A stretch of DNA of 64,000 bases, taken from contig NZ_JACHJR010000001.1 in the NCBI RefSeq assembly GCF_014203705.1, positions 6,510,001 through 6,574,000 of the forward strand, read 5' to 3'. Below the pieces are notes generated by a model. That model saw nothing but the letters and a program-made list of their open reading frames with translations. It was not told the DNA's origin and did no database searches. Each line of letters begins with the position of its first letter. Position 1 is the stretch's first letter. Below are positions 51,373 through 59,285 of the stretch, piece by piece. Origin of the DNA: Kitasatospora gansuensis (lineage in GTDB: Bacteria > Actinomycetota > Actinomycetes > Streptomycetales > Streptomycetaceae). The position numbers and the translations under genes are program-made.

Positions 51373-52917
51373 TCATCGGTAGCCGGCGGCGGCGATGTTC
51401 GCCTGGACCGCATTTTCGGTCGCATCCGACGGGTAGCCTGCGACCATGGCACCTTCGTAGAACGTGCCCGCGCTGTCGTTGATATTGCCTACCTCGGGTG
51501 AGCAGCAGTCGCCGCCACTGCCCAGGACGATGGCGCCTTGCTTCTTCATCGGGCTGTATACGTTGGGCTCGTTGGGAAGCGCGCCGTCCCACAGGGTGTT
51601 CAGGCTTCCGGCCTGGGCATTGCTGCCCTTGAGCGCGAATCGCGTCGTCCCGTTGTTCTTGAGTGTCGCCGTGACGAACTTGCTGGTGAACGCCTGCTGG
51701 TTCGGGTTCCACGTGCTGGCACCACCCGGGAACAGGCCCCATTCGAGGTCGGCCTGCACCCAGGGCCCGGTTCCGGAGCAGCCGCCGAACCAGCAGCTCG
51801 TCCCGAAGTAGATGGCGTCCATGGCACCTGGCCCGTCGGCCTTGCGGGTGGTTTCGCTGTTGCCGTAGTCGAAGCAGCAGCCGCTGTTGACATGCGTGCC
51901 GCTGGTGACCATGTACATACCCTCGGGTTCGCTGCCCGTCGGGATACCCGTCAGGTGGCCGTCACGCCAGTAGCTGGTCCCGGGGTTGATGTACAGCGAG
52001 TAGGCCTTGCTGCCACCGACCGTCAGCGATTCGGTGGTCGCTACGGCTGGGCGGGTCTGCGGTGAGCCCGGGACCACGCTGGAACCCTGGTACCACAGGT
52101 CGTTGCCACGCCCGGACTGATCGAACACGGCCGTGATGACACACGTGGTGTTTGCGCAGAAAGAGTCCTGGGCCGCCGCGTTGGCGACGCCGCCAGGGGT
52201 CAGTACGCCGATGTTGCGGGTTGTGTTGTCGGAGCGCCTGACCTGATACAGGTCTCCGTTGTAGGAGCTGTAGAGGGCGCGCGTTGTGCTGTGCGCCGCC
52301 ACGCAGGGCGTACCACCTGCGCTGTAGATGTCGCACGGGCCGGAGCCGGTAGCCCCGTCCACCTTGACGAGTTGCCACTGCTGGTTGGTGCCGCCCCAGT
52401 CGGTGTACTGCACGACGTTGGCGCCGTCGTTGGTGGCTGCGTTCTGGACCTCGACCGCTTTGTTGCTGTTGCGGTTGATCAGTCGGACGTAGCCGCTGTC
52501 GGAGTCGGCGAGCCGGAACTGCTGGTTGGTGCCGCCGTGGTCGGTCCACTGGTGGATGGCGGCGCCGTCGGCTGTCGACCAGCTGGACACGTCGATCATC
52601 TTGCCCGAGTGCCGTGCCTTGAGCCGGTAGTAGCCGCCGCCGGAGTCCACGAACTGGAACTGCTGGTTACTGGCGTTGGTGCGGCTCCACTGGACGACGT
52701 TGGCACCGTCGGCGCTGGAGAAGTTGTAGACGTCAAGGGCCTTGCCACTGTTGTGGTTCACCAGTACGTACCACGCGGTGGTGTCCACGGTGGCGGCCGA
52801 CGCCGGCGTCGTGGCCACCGTGAGCAACGCGCCCACGATCGCCATGGCTGCCGCGGCGGCCGCCGCCGGCCGCCATCGACGACGCCACCTCGCGGCGCGC
52901 GCTAACCAAACCGACAT
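51373..52917 (-). CDS. Secreted GH54-type alpha-L-arabinofuranosidase (AbfB catalytic domain) with CBM13
   Basis: 514 aa. Signal peptide MSVWLARAARWRRRW...ATTPASA, ricin-B/CBM13 (about 42-185), then an AbfB catalytic domain (GPCDIYSAGGTPCVAAHSTT, TCVITAVFDQSGRGNDLW, SGCCFDYGNSET, and a C-terminus with GGDCCSPEVGNINDSAGTFYEGAMVAGYPSD) as in fungal GH54 enzymes. The many Cys pairs probably form the disulfides known in that family. ATG 52917 has GGAAGGAAG upstream, and the operator at 53018 is about 100 bp away. Confidence 0.9.
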   Translation of the reverse strand: MSVWLARAARWRRRWRPAAAAAAAMAIVGALLTVATTPASAATVDTTAWYVLVNHNSGKALDVYNFSSADGANVVQWSRTNASNQQFQFVDSGGGYYRLKARHSGKMIDVSSWSTADGAAIHQWTDHGGTNQQFRLADSDSGYVRLINRNSNKAVEVQNAATNDGANVVQYTDWGGTNQQWQLVKVDGATGSGPCDIYSAGGTPCVAAHSTTRALYSSYNGDLYQVRRSDNTTRNIGVLTPGGVANAAAQDSFCANTTCVITAVFDQSGRGNDLWYQGSSVVPGSPQTRPAVATTESLTVGGSKAYSLYINPGTSYWRDGHLTGIPTGSEPEGMYMVTSGTHVNSGCCFDYGNSETTRKADGPGAMDAIYFGTSCWFGGCSGTGPWVQADLEWGLFPGGASTWNPNQQAFTSKFVTATLKNNGTTRFALKGSNAQAGSLNTLWDGALPNEPNVYSPMKKQGAIVLGSGGDCCSPEVGNINDSAGTFYEGAMVAGYPSDATENAVQANIAAAGYR

Positions 52918-52933
52918 AGCGTCTTCCTTCCAT
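52353..52933 (-). repeat. 581-bp duplicated leader-signal-CBM13 module, copy B
   Basis: Partner of 50654-51234. Here the module is joined to a GH54 catalytic domain instead of GH62. Confidence 0.85.
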
Positions 52934-53017
52934 CCTTGGGATCGACGGCATGGGGCGGGCCGCATCGGAGAGGACGCCGACGACACCCGCGCACGGACAA
53001 CTGCCCGGCAAGTGAAT

Positions 53018-53031
53018 TGTTAGCGTTAACA
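53018..53031. promoter_or_regulatory. LacI-type operator before the GH54 gene
   Basis: TGTTAGCGTTAACA, identical to 36666-36679, lies 101 bp upstream of the GH54 start, a typical repressor position. Confidence 0.75.
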
Positions 53032-53438
53032 TTTCTGGGGGCGAGCCGTGCAGGAATATGTGGGGGCGTAAGGGTTGAGCAGCCAACCGGCGGTGCGGCT
53101 GAACGCACCACGACTGTGAGCGAGAACATCGGCCGCGTCAAGATGTAACGGGCAGGTTTTCGGCGGATGTCCTTTATGGGACGCCGGCCTCGCCGAGGCT
53201 CGACGGCCGTCAAGCCGACCGCAGCCCTTCGCCAACCGTTGATCAAGGCCGCGATCCGGGCAGTCGATCTCGGGGAGGTCCGCCGGAGCTCACGGGCACG
53301 CCGATGGCCCGGCGCGGTGGCCGGAGTCCTCCGCCGACTGCTCGTCGGGACGTGGGCCGGTGTTCAGGTGAAGCGACATCGGCGCGGTGCGCCCTTGAGG
53401 TCATCCTGGTGCCACGCCAGGCGAGTGGGCGGCCGTGA
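53032..53438. other. Gene-free stretch between GH54 promoter and ImuB-like gene
   Basis: About 400 bp. Short frames exist on both strands but none has a ribosome-binding site or recognisable product. It separates the GH54 promoter from the 3' end of the leftward dnaE2/ImuB-like unit. I see no clear terminator. Confidence 0.5.
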
Positions 53439-54440
53439 CTATCCGCGCCGGGTGTATGTACCAAGGGCTGCCGGCGCTATCGCGCCGGGGCCGAAGCGTC
53501 CGGCAGCGCGGTCGAGGACGGGTTCCAGTGTGCGGTGGCTCTCGGTGGACCGGTCGAAGGTGAGTTGGACAGCGGCGCCAGTGGCGGTGGCGAGGTTTCC
53601 GGTCCTGGCGGTGACGGCCCGGACCCGGGCCCGTTGCAGGCCGAGGGCTGCGAAGGTGGCGTACAGCGTGTCCCGGATTGCCGGAGTGTGGGCGGTGGGT
53701 TCGCGCAGGGTGCGCGACCGGGTGGTGGTGGAGCGGTCGGCGTAGGTGACCTGGAGCTCGACCGTGCGGGCGAGTTGCCCGGCTGCGCGCAGGTGGGTGC
53801 CGAGGTCGGTGGCGGCGGCGAGCAGGGCACGGCGGATCTGGTCGTGGTCGAGGGTGTCCTGGTCGAAGCGGTGGCTGCTGGTGATGGTGGCGGGTGGTCC
53901 GGCCGGGGTGACGGAGCGCCGGTCGGTGCCGTGGGCGCGGTTCTGGATCAGGCGGCCGGTGGAGGCCCCGGCGATGCGCTGCACGGTGGCGGGCGGCAGA
54001 TCGGCCAGGTCGCCGACCTTCTCGATGCCGTACTTGGTCAAGGAGCGCTCCAGCGTCGGGCCGACGCCGGGCAGGGCACGGACCGGGCGGTCCCGCAGGA
54101 ATCGGGCCTGCTCGGCGGGGTCGTCGCTCAGTGCTTGCACGGTGCCGGGGGTCGCGGTGTCTGCGGCCATGGTGGCGAGCATGCGGTTGGGGCCGATCCC
54201 GCCGGTGGTGAGCAGGCCGTAACGGGCGGCGAGGCGGGTCTGGAGCAGATCGGCGAGTTGTGCGGGACTCTGCCCGAAATAGCGCACCGCACCGGCCAGT
54301 TCGAGGAGCGCGCTGTCCGGTGGCAGGGCCTGGACCACGGGAGTGACGCCGTGGAGCACGGTGAACAGCTCGCGGTAGGTCTCGAACGTGGCGCGGTGGA
54401 AGCGCAGGTGAAGGACCGTCACCCTGTTGCCATTGGTCAT
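53439..54440 (-). CDS. ImuB-like Y-family polymerase homologue without catalytic acids
   Basis: 333 aa. The region TVLHLRFHRATFETYRELFT through PPDSALLELAGAVRYFGQSPAQLADLL replaces the active-site motifs of DinB, so the LDMD and SLDEA acids are absent. It keeps the fingers and helix-hairpin-helix parts (GGIGPNRMLATMAAD, LPGVGPTLERSLTKYGIEKVGDLADLPP) and the little-finger domain. It is therefore probably non-catalytic, working as a clamp or DnaE2 adaptor as ImuB does. ATG 54440 overlaps the dnaE2 stop by ATGA. The family is found with dnaE2 in streptomycetes. Confidence 0.82.
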   Translation of the reverse strand: MTNGNRVTVLHLRFHRATFETYRELFTVLHGVTPVVQALPPDSALLELAGAVRYFGQSPAQLADLLQTRLAARYGLLTTGGIGPNRMLATMAADTATPGTVQALSDDPAEQARFLRDRPVRALPGVGPTLERSLTKYGIEKVGDLADLPPATVQRIAGASTGRLIQNRAHGTDRRSVTPAGPPATITSSHRFDQDTLDHDQIRRALLAAATDLGTHLRAAGQLARTVELQVTYADRSTTTRSRTLREPTAHTPAIRDTLYATFAALGLQRARVRAVTARTGNLATATGAAVQLTFDRSTESHRTLEPVLDRAAGRFGPGAIAPAALGTYTRRG

Positions 54441-57400
54441 CCGGCGCTCCCCTGGCTGGCGTGCCACAGTCGTCCGGCGCCGCCGGACCGGACGGGGCGG
54501 CCACCGCCGTCGGCGTCATTGGCGTGATCGGGGCCGGGGTGGGTGGCGAGGAGGGTACGGACGGCGGCGGTACCGCCGGTTCTGTGGGTGTCGGCGATCT
54601 CCTGGAGGTTCCAGGCGTGGGTGCCGATGATGGTGACGGACTTCTCCCGGCGGGAGACGGTTCCGCGCGCGAGCAGCAGGAAGTGGTGGAACAGCGGGTG
54701 GGCGGCCTGTTGGTGGGTGTCGTCGAAGTAGGTGAGGTCGATCTGGCCGCCGGGGCTGCCGTCGTCCAGCGACACGAAGATGGTGCGGCGGCCGGAGCGC
54801 ATCGGTGGAGTCTGGATGGCGACTTTCGCGCCCGCGACCAGCACGGTCTCGCCGGTCGGTTGGTCTCTCAGCCGATGAGAGGGGATGGCACCGAGTTCGG
54901 CCAGCAGCGGGTGCAGTGGCTCCATGAGGTGCCGGGAGGCGTCCATGCCGATGACTTCCAGTTCGGCCTCCAGCTCCTGACTCGGTGTCATGACGGGCAG
55001 ACTGCTGGAGGAGGCGTCCGGGGCGGTGGCCTGGGTGAGCGTGAGCTGGCCCGGTCCGGTGGCGGCGCGGCGGTGGCGGTGGAGTTCGTCGATCTGCAGG
55101 AGCAGGTCGCGGCGCCCGGTACCGGGGGCGAGGGTGGCGAAGGCACCGACCCGGGCGAGGCGGTCGGCGACCGGGTGGGAGGGCTGGGCGCGGGACCAGA
55201 AGTCGGCGAGGTCCGTATAGGGCTGGCCGGCTTCGATCCGGGATGCCTGGTCGTCGGTGATGCCGTGGACGTCGGCCAGCGAGATCCGGAGGCCGAGGCG
55301 GCCGTCCGGGAGCTGTTCGGTGCGGTAGTCGGTGGCGGAGTACTGGATGTCCAGCGGCAGGATCGGGACGCCGCGGCGGCGGGCGTCGGCCAGTACCAGC
55401 CGCTTCGGATACATCCCGGGGTCGTGTTCCAACAGGCCGGCGTAGAACGGTGCCGCGTAGTGGGCTTTCAGCCAGGCGGACTGCAGGGTGGGCAGGGCGA
55501 ACGCGGTCGCGTGCGCCTTCGCGAAGCCGTAGGAGCCCATGTTCTCCAGCATTCGCCAGACCGAGTCGATCGCCTCTGCCCGGTAGCCGGCTTCGGCCGC
55601 GCGCTGTCGGTACCAGGCCTGGAGCTTCGGCAGCCGTTCGGGCTGGGCCAGGGCACGCCGGGCTTCCTCGCCCATGGCCAGGTCGGTGCGGGTCATGGTG
55701 GCGAACAGGCCGGCCACCTGCTCGTTGTAGATGACGACGCCGTAGGTGGAGCGCAGCCACGGTTCCAGGTCGGGGTGGGGGTAGGTGACGGGCTTCTTGC
55801 CGTGCCGGCCGAGGAGGAACGGGCGGATCATGTCGGCCTGGACCGGGCCCGGCCGGAAGAGCGAGATCTCGGCGACCAGGTCGGCGAAGGTCTCCGGTTG
55901 CAGGCGGCCGAGCAGGTCCTTCTGGCCGGGGGACTCCAGCTGGAAGACGCCCAGCGATTCGCCTTCGCGCAGCAGCGCGTAGGCAGCCGGGTCGTCCAGT
56001 GGCACCTGGGCTCGGTCGTCCAGGTCGATCCGCCGGCCGGTGGTGCGTTCGATCTCGCGGACCGCGTACGCCATCGAGCTCTGCATCCGTACGCCCAGGA
56101 CGTCGAGTTTCAGGAGTCCGAGGCCGTCGCCTTCGACGTCCTCCTTGTCGAAGACGGTGGCGGGGAAGCCTTCGGTGGCGGTGGGGACGACGGGGGTGCG
56201 TTGCAGCAGGGTGGCGTCGGAGAGGATGACGCCGCACGGGTGCATCGCGGTACCCCTCGGCAGTGCGTCCAGGCCCTCGACCAGGTCCCACAGGCGTCCG
56301 TACCGGTCGGCGTGGGCGGCGACCTGGCGCAGTTCGGGGAGTTCGCGCATGGCGGTGCGGGCCGAGCGGGCGGTGATGTGGGGGAAGGCCTTGGCGAGGT
56401 TGCCGACCTCGTCGGGGGGCAGGCCGAGGGCGAGGCCGGCGTCGCGGATCGCGTGCCGGACCCGGTACGTCTCCGGCATGCTCAGGGTGCAGACCCGCTC
56501 GGTGCCGAACCGGTCCATGATGCGGCGGTAGACGTCCAGGCGGCGGGCGGACTCCACGTCGATGTCGATGTCCGGCAGCGAGTGGCGGCGCAGGTTGATG
56601 AACCGTTCCATCAGCAGCTCGTGCTCCAGCGGGTTCGCGAAGGAGATGCCGAGCAGGTGCACCACGAGGGAGCCCGCGCCGGAACCCCGGGCCTGCACGC
56701 GGATGCCCATCTCCCGTACGTCGTCTACGACTTGGGCAACCGTCAGGGCGTAGGAGGGCCAACCGAGCGTGTTCAGCACCCGGAGCTCCTCGTCGAGGCG
56801 GGCCCGCATGGCCGCGGAGCGGTCGTAGCCGTGGCGGATCATCGACGCCTCGCACCGCTCGCGCAACGTCTGGGCGGACGTACCGGGGGCCAGGCCGATG
56901 ACATGCTCCTCTGGGAAGTGCACCCGGCCGATCCCGAGATCGGAGTGCGGGTCGAGGCGGCACTCGGAGGCGGTGCGGGCGGTGGTCGCCAGCAGGTGCG
57001 CGGCCCCGCCGTGTTCCTGGCCGGCCGCGCGGGCGACCTCCTCGGCGAGGCCGGCCATCTCGGCGGCGCTCTTCAGCGACCGCTCACCGTTGCAGGTGCG
57101 GCCGGGCCGGATCGGGGTGAGCAGCCGGGCCGAGTCCAGCACGTCGGCGACCGGTGCCTGGTCGGCGGTGGCGTAGCGCACGGCGTTGGTCAGGACGACG
57201 AGCAGGTCGAGGTCGGCGGCAAGACCGACGGTGCGGGCGGCCAGCCGGAGCGAGCCCGGTCCGGTGCCGCTGCGGCGGTGGTGCACGGCCTCCAGTCGCA
57301 GGTTCTGCCCGAACACCTCGCGCCACGGCGCCAGCAGTTCGGCGGCCTGGTCCGGACGGCCGGCGGTGAGCGCCCGCGCCGGTTCGGATGACGGGCCCAG

Positions 57401-57841
57401 CAGCAGGGTCAGGCCCTCGGCATGCTGTTGGATCGCGGGCCAGGGGACGATCGGTTGTCCGCCGCCGGCCTGCTGCCGGGCGGCCCAGGCGGCGGTGATC
57501 AGCGCGCACAGGTTCGCCCAGCCGGTGCCGTCGCGGGCCAGCAGGGTGACCCGGGGTGCGGAGTCGGCGACGAACGCGCCGCCCCGGGCCGGGGTACGGA
57601 TTTTCGACGGTATCGGGTGGGCCTGGCTCAGCAGCGGGACCGCGAGGTCCGCGCCGAACAGCGGCCGGATCCCGGCCTTCGCGCAGGCCTGTGCGAAGCG
57701 GACCACACCGGCCACCGTGTCCCGGTCGGTCAGCGCCAACTCCCGCAGGCCCTGCTCGGCAGCCCGCTCGACCAGCCGACCGGGCAGTGCGGCGCCGTAG
57801 CGCACCGAGTAACCGGAGGCGACATGCAGGTGGGCGAACAC
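54437..57841 (-). CDS. dnaE2: Error-prone DNA polymerase DnaE2
   Basis: 1134-aa C-family polymerase for translesion synthesis. An N-terminal PHP domain (FAHLHVASGYSVRYGA, ELALTDRDTVAGVVRF, ending near 270) precedes the polymerase core, with catalytic aspartates D424/D426 in LPDIDIDVES and a third near 580 in LLKLDVLGVRMQ. Tandem helix-hairpin-helix and an OB fold (ETVLVAGAKVAIQTPP) close the protein. GTG 57841 has GGAGG nine bases upstream and matches the conserved PHP start; frames further upstream are not conserved. It forms an operon with the ImuB-like gene behind a degenerate SOS box at 57925. Confidence 0.93.
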   Translation of the reverse strand: MFAHLHVASGYSVRYGAALPGRLVERAAEQGLRELALTDRDTVAGVVRFAQACAKAGIRPLFGADLAVPLLSQAHPIPSKIRTPARGGAFVADSAPRVTLLARDGTGWANLCALITAAWAARQQAGGGQPIVPWPAIQQHAEGLTLLLGPSSEPARALTAGRPDQAAELLAPWREVFGQNLRLEAVHHRRSGTGPGSLRLAARTVGLAADLDLLVVLTNAVRYATADQAPVADVLDSARLLTPIRPGRTCNGERSLKSAAEMAGLAEEVARAAGQEHGGAAHLLATTARTASECRLDPHSDLGIGRVHFPEEHVIGLAPGTSAQTLRERCEASMIRHGYDRSAAMRARLDEELRVLNTLGWPSYALTVAQVVDDVREMGIRVQARGSGAGSLVVHLLGISFANPLEHELLMERFINLRRHSLPDIDIDVESARRLDVYRRIMDRFGTERVCTLSMPETYRVRHAIRDAGLALGLPPDEVGNLAKAFPHITARSARTAMRELPELRQVAAHADRYGRLWDLVEGLDALPRGTAMHPCGVILSDATLLQRTPVVPTATEGFPATVFDKEDVEGDGLGLLKLDVLGVRMQSSMAYAVREIERTTGRRIDLDDRAQVPLDDPAAYALLREGESLGVFQLESPGQKDLLGRLQPETFADLVAEISLFRPGPVQADMIRPFLLGRHGKKPVTYPHPDLEPWLRSTYGVVIYNEQVAGLFATMTRTDLAMGEEARRALAQPERLPKLQAWYRQRAAEAGYRAEAIDSVWRMLENMGSYGFAKAHATAFALPTLQSAWLKAHYAAPFYAGLLEHDPGMYPKRLVLADARRRGVPILPLDIQYSATDYRTEQLPDGRLGLRISLADVHGITDDQASRIEAGQPYTDLADFWSRAQPSHPVADRLARVGAFATLAPGTGRRDLLLQIDELHRHRRAATGPGQLTLTQATAPDASSSSLPVMTPSQELEAELEVIGMDASRHLMEPLHPLLAELGAIPSHRLRDQPTGETVLVAGAKVAIQTPPMRSGRRTIFVSLDDGSPGGQIDLTYFDDTHQQAAHPLFHHFLLLARGTVSRREKSVTIIGTHAWNLQEIADTHRTGGTAAVRTLLATHPGPDHANDADGGGRPVRSGGAGRLWHASQGSAG

Positions 57842-57924
57842 CCGGTACCACCTCCAGCTCCTACGGTCAGCCCCCGATCGTCGACACCCGGCTCCCCTCC
57901 GGCTCCTCCAGCGTAGACCGTATT

Positions 57925-57938
57925 CGATAGCTTGTTCG
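57925..57938. promoter_or_regulatory. Degenerate SOS box of the intact dnaE2 operon
   Basis: CGATAGCTTGTTCG compares with CGAAC-N4-GTTCG: one arm is perfect and the other matches at 3 of 5. It lies 84 bp upstream of the GTG start. LexA control is plausible but weaker than at 29155. Confidence 0.5.
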
Positions 57939-58249
57939 ACCATGAGTCAAGGCATTACCCCAGGTGGAGCAGCCATGACACACCGCGTCCGGGAGTGTTG
58001 GCGCCCCTCAAATCACCACCACAACAGGCTTCAGGGGCCAGGGCGGGACACCCGCCCGCTTGTACGACCCGCGCCCGCTGGTGAGACACCGTGCCGCTGT
58101 CAGTGCGTGTTCGCGGGCCGCGCCGCTGCCGCGGACACCCGGGAGGGACAGCATCAGCTCAACTCCCCATGGAATCAACAGGAGTGGCGGCCATGTCGCA
58201 TCGTGCCGCTGGCCGAGGACAGCAAGTGTCCTGCTCGCGCTGCGGCGCC
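57939..58249. other. Junction sequence without a recognisable gene
   Basis: About 310 bp between the dnaE2 promoter and the TniQ-like fragment. A leftward frame continues through it but loses similarity to anything I know, and a rightward frame has no plausible product. Confidence 0.4.
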
Positions 58250-58634
58250 GCATGCCCGGAGTCTGGGCGCATTCGACCCAGGTGCCGCCGGCGGTCATCT
58301 CGGCGAGCTTCAAAGATGCGGCCCGTCGCAGGTGATGTGTGGTCCACACGGTGGTGGGCGGCAGGCGGGCAGTGAGGTTGGTGAAGTGGGTGTCGAACCA
58401 GGTCTGCGGCAGCAGCGGTGGTACCTCCTCGGTGCTGAAGCGGCAGTCCCGCGACGAGACGCGCAGACCGCTCGGTCCTCGACCGGGGCCGGCAGCATGG
58501 AAACTCCGTACGACCTGGACCAGAGCGCGGGTCATGGACGTGGACACGTCCGCGCGGTGAAGGATCCGGAAGGCCCGCCTGGGGTCGTGTTCGTACGCGG
58601 CGTGCACCAGAGGCTGCACGCGCTCCCGCAGCAA
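58250..58634 (-). pseudogene. Fragment resembling a TniQ-type transposition protein
   Basis: The leftward frame reads CRFSTEEVPPLLPQTWFDTHF, LRRAASLKLAEMTAGGTWVECAQTPGM and similar. The pattern LPQLLPxxWFDxHL...LRRAxSLKLAEMxxGGTWxxCAxxLGIP is one I associate with TniQ-like proteins of streptomycete Tn7-type elements. The N-terminal zinc-finger part is absent and the frame decays after the motif. It ends 8 bp before the dnaE2 remnant begins. Confidence 0.42.
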
Positions 58635-58642
58635 GACAGTGG

Positions 58643-59154
58643 GCCTTCGACTGCTTCGGGCTGACCAGGCAGCAGGCGCTCTGGTCGGCCGGGGTGTTCG
58701 CGGGCACCGACCCCGACAGCATCCCGGGGACGGCGCCCGGCGCGCAGGCGCCGCCGCTGCCCGCGATGACCCCGGTCGAGCAGACCATCGCCGACCTCTG
58801 GGCCACCGGGACCTCCGCCACCAGTCACCCCGTCCAGCACCTGCGCGGCGACCTGGACCATGCCGGGGCGGTCCCCGCCGACCGGCTGGGCAGCGTCCCG
58901 CACGGCACCCGGGTCCTGGTCGGCGGGCTGGTGACGCACCGCCAGCGGCCGCCCACCGCGGGCGGTGTCCTCTTCCTCAGCCTGGAGGACGAGCCGGTCT
59001 GATCAACGTGGTCTGCAACCGGCACGTCTGGGAACCGCAGCGCCGCACCGCCCTGGACCGGGCCGGCCTGCTGGTGCACGGCACCGTCGAACGCCGGCAC
59101 GGTGCCACCAACCTGGTCGCCATCAGGCTCGCCCCGCTGCGGGTCGCCGTCTGA
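58643..59154 (+). pseudogene. dnaE2: 3' remnant of a second dnaE2
   Basis: Begins abruptly at AFDCFGLTRQQALWSAGVFAG and continues with PALPAMTPVEQTIADLWATG-type sequence, HPVQHLRGDLDHAGAVPADRL, VPHGTRVLVGGLVTHRQRPP and TAGGVLFLSLEDEP, which is the C-terminal helix-hairpin-helix/OB region of DnaE2. Near 58995 the match shifts frame and ends with LINVVCNRHVWEPQRRTALD...VAIRLAPLRVAV. About 85 percent of the gene (PHP, palm, fingers) is missing. Orientation matches the imuB remnant at 29179. Confidence 0.83.
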
Positions 59155-59285
59155 GCCACCCCGAGCTGACACCGCGACAGCTGACCGGCCGTCACCCGTT
59201 CGGCAGCGCGGGCGGGCCCGGGGCGCCGTGCTGGGGTCTGATGCAGTAGACGATCATCACCGCCAGGCGTACGGAGGTCCATGGA

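Noticed and set aside
54461..57391. 976-codon rightward frame opposite dnaE2
   Set aside because: Shadow frame; dnaE2 on the minus strand has all polymerase motifs.
57942..58664. Rightward 240-codon frame after the dnaE2 promoter
   Set aside because: No ribosome-binding site or domain; the opposite strand carries the TniQ-like similarity and the last part belongs to the junction with the dnaE2 remnant.
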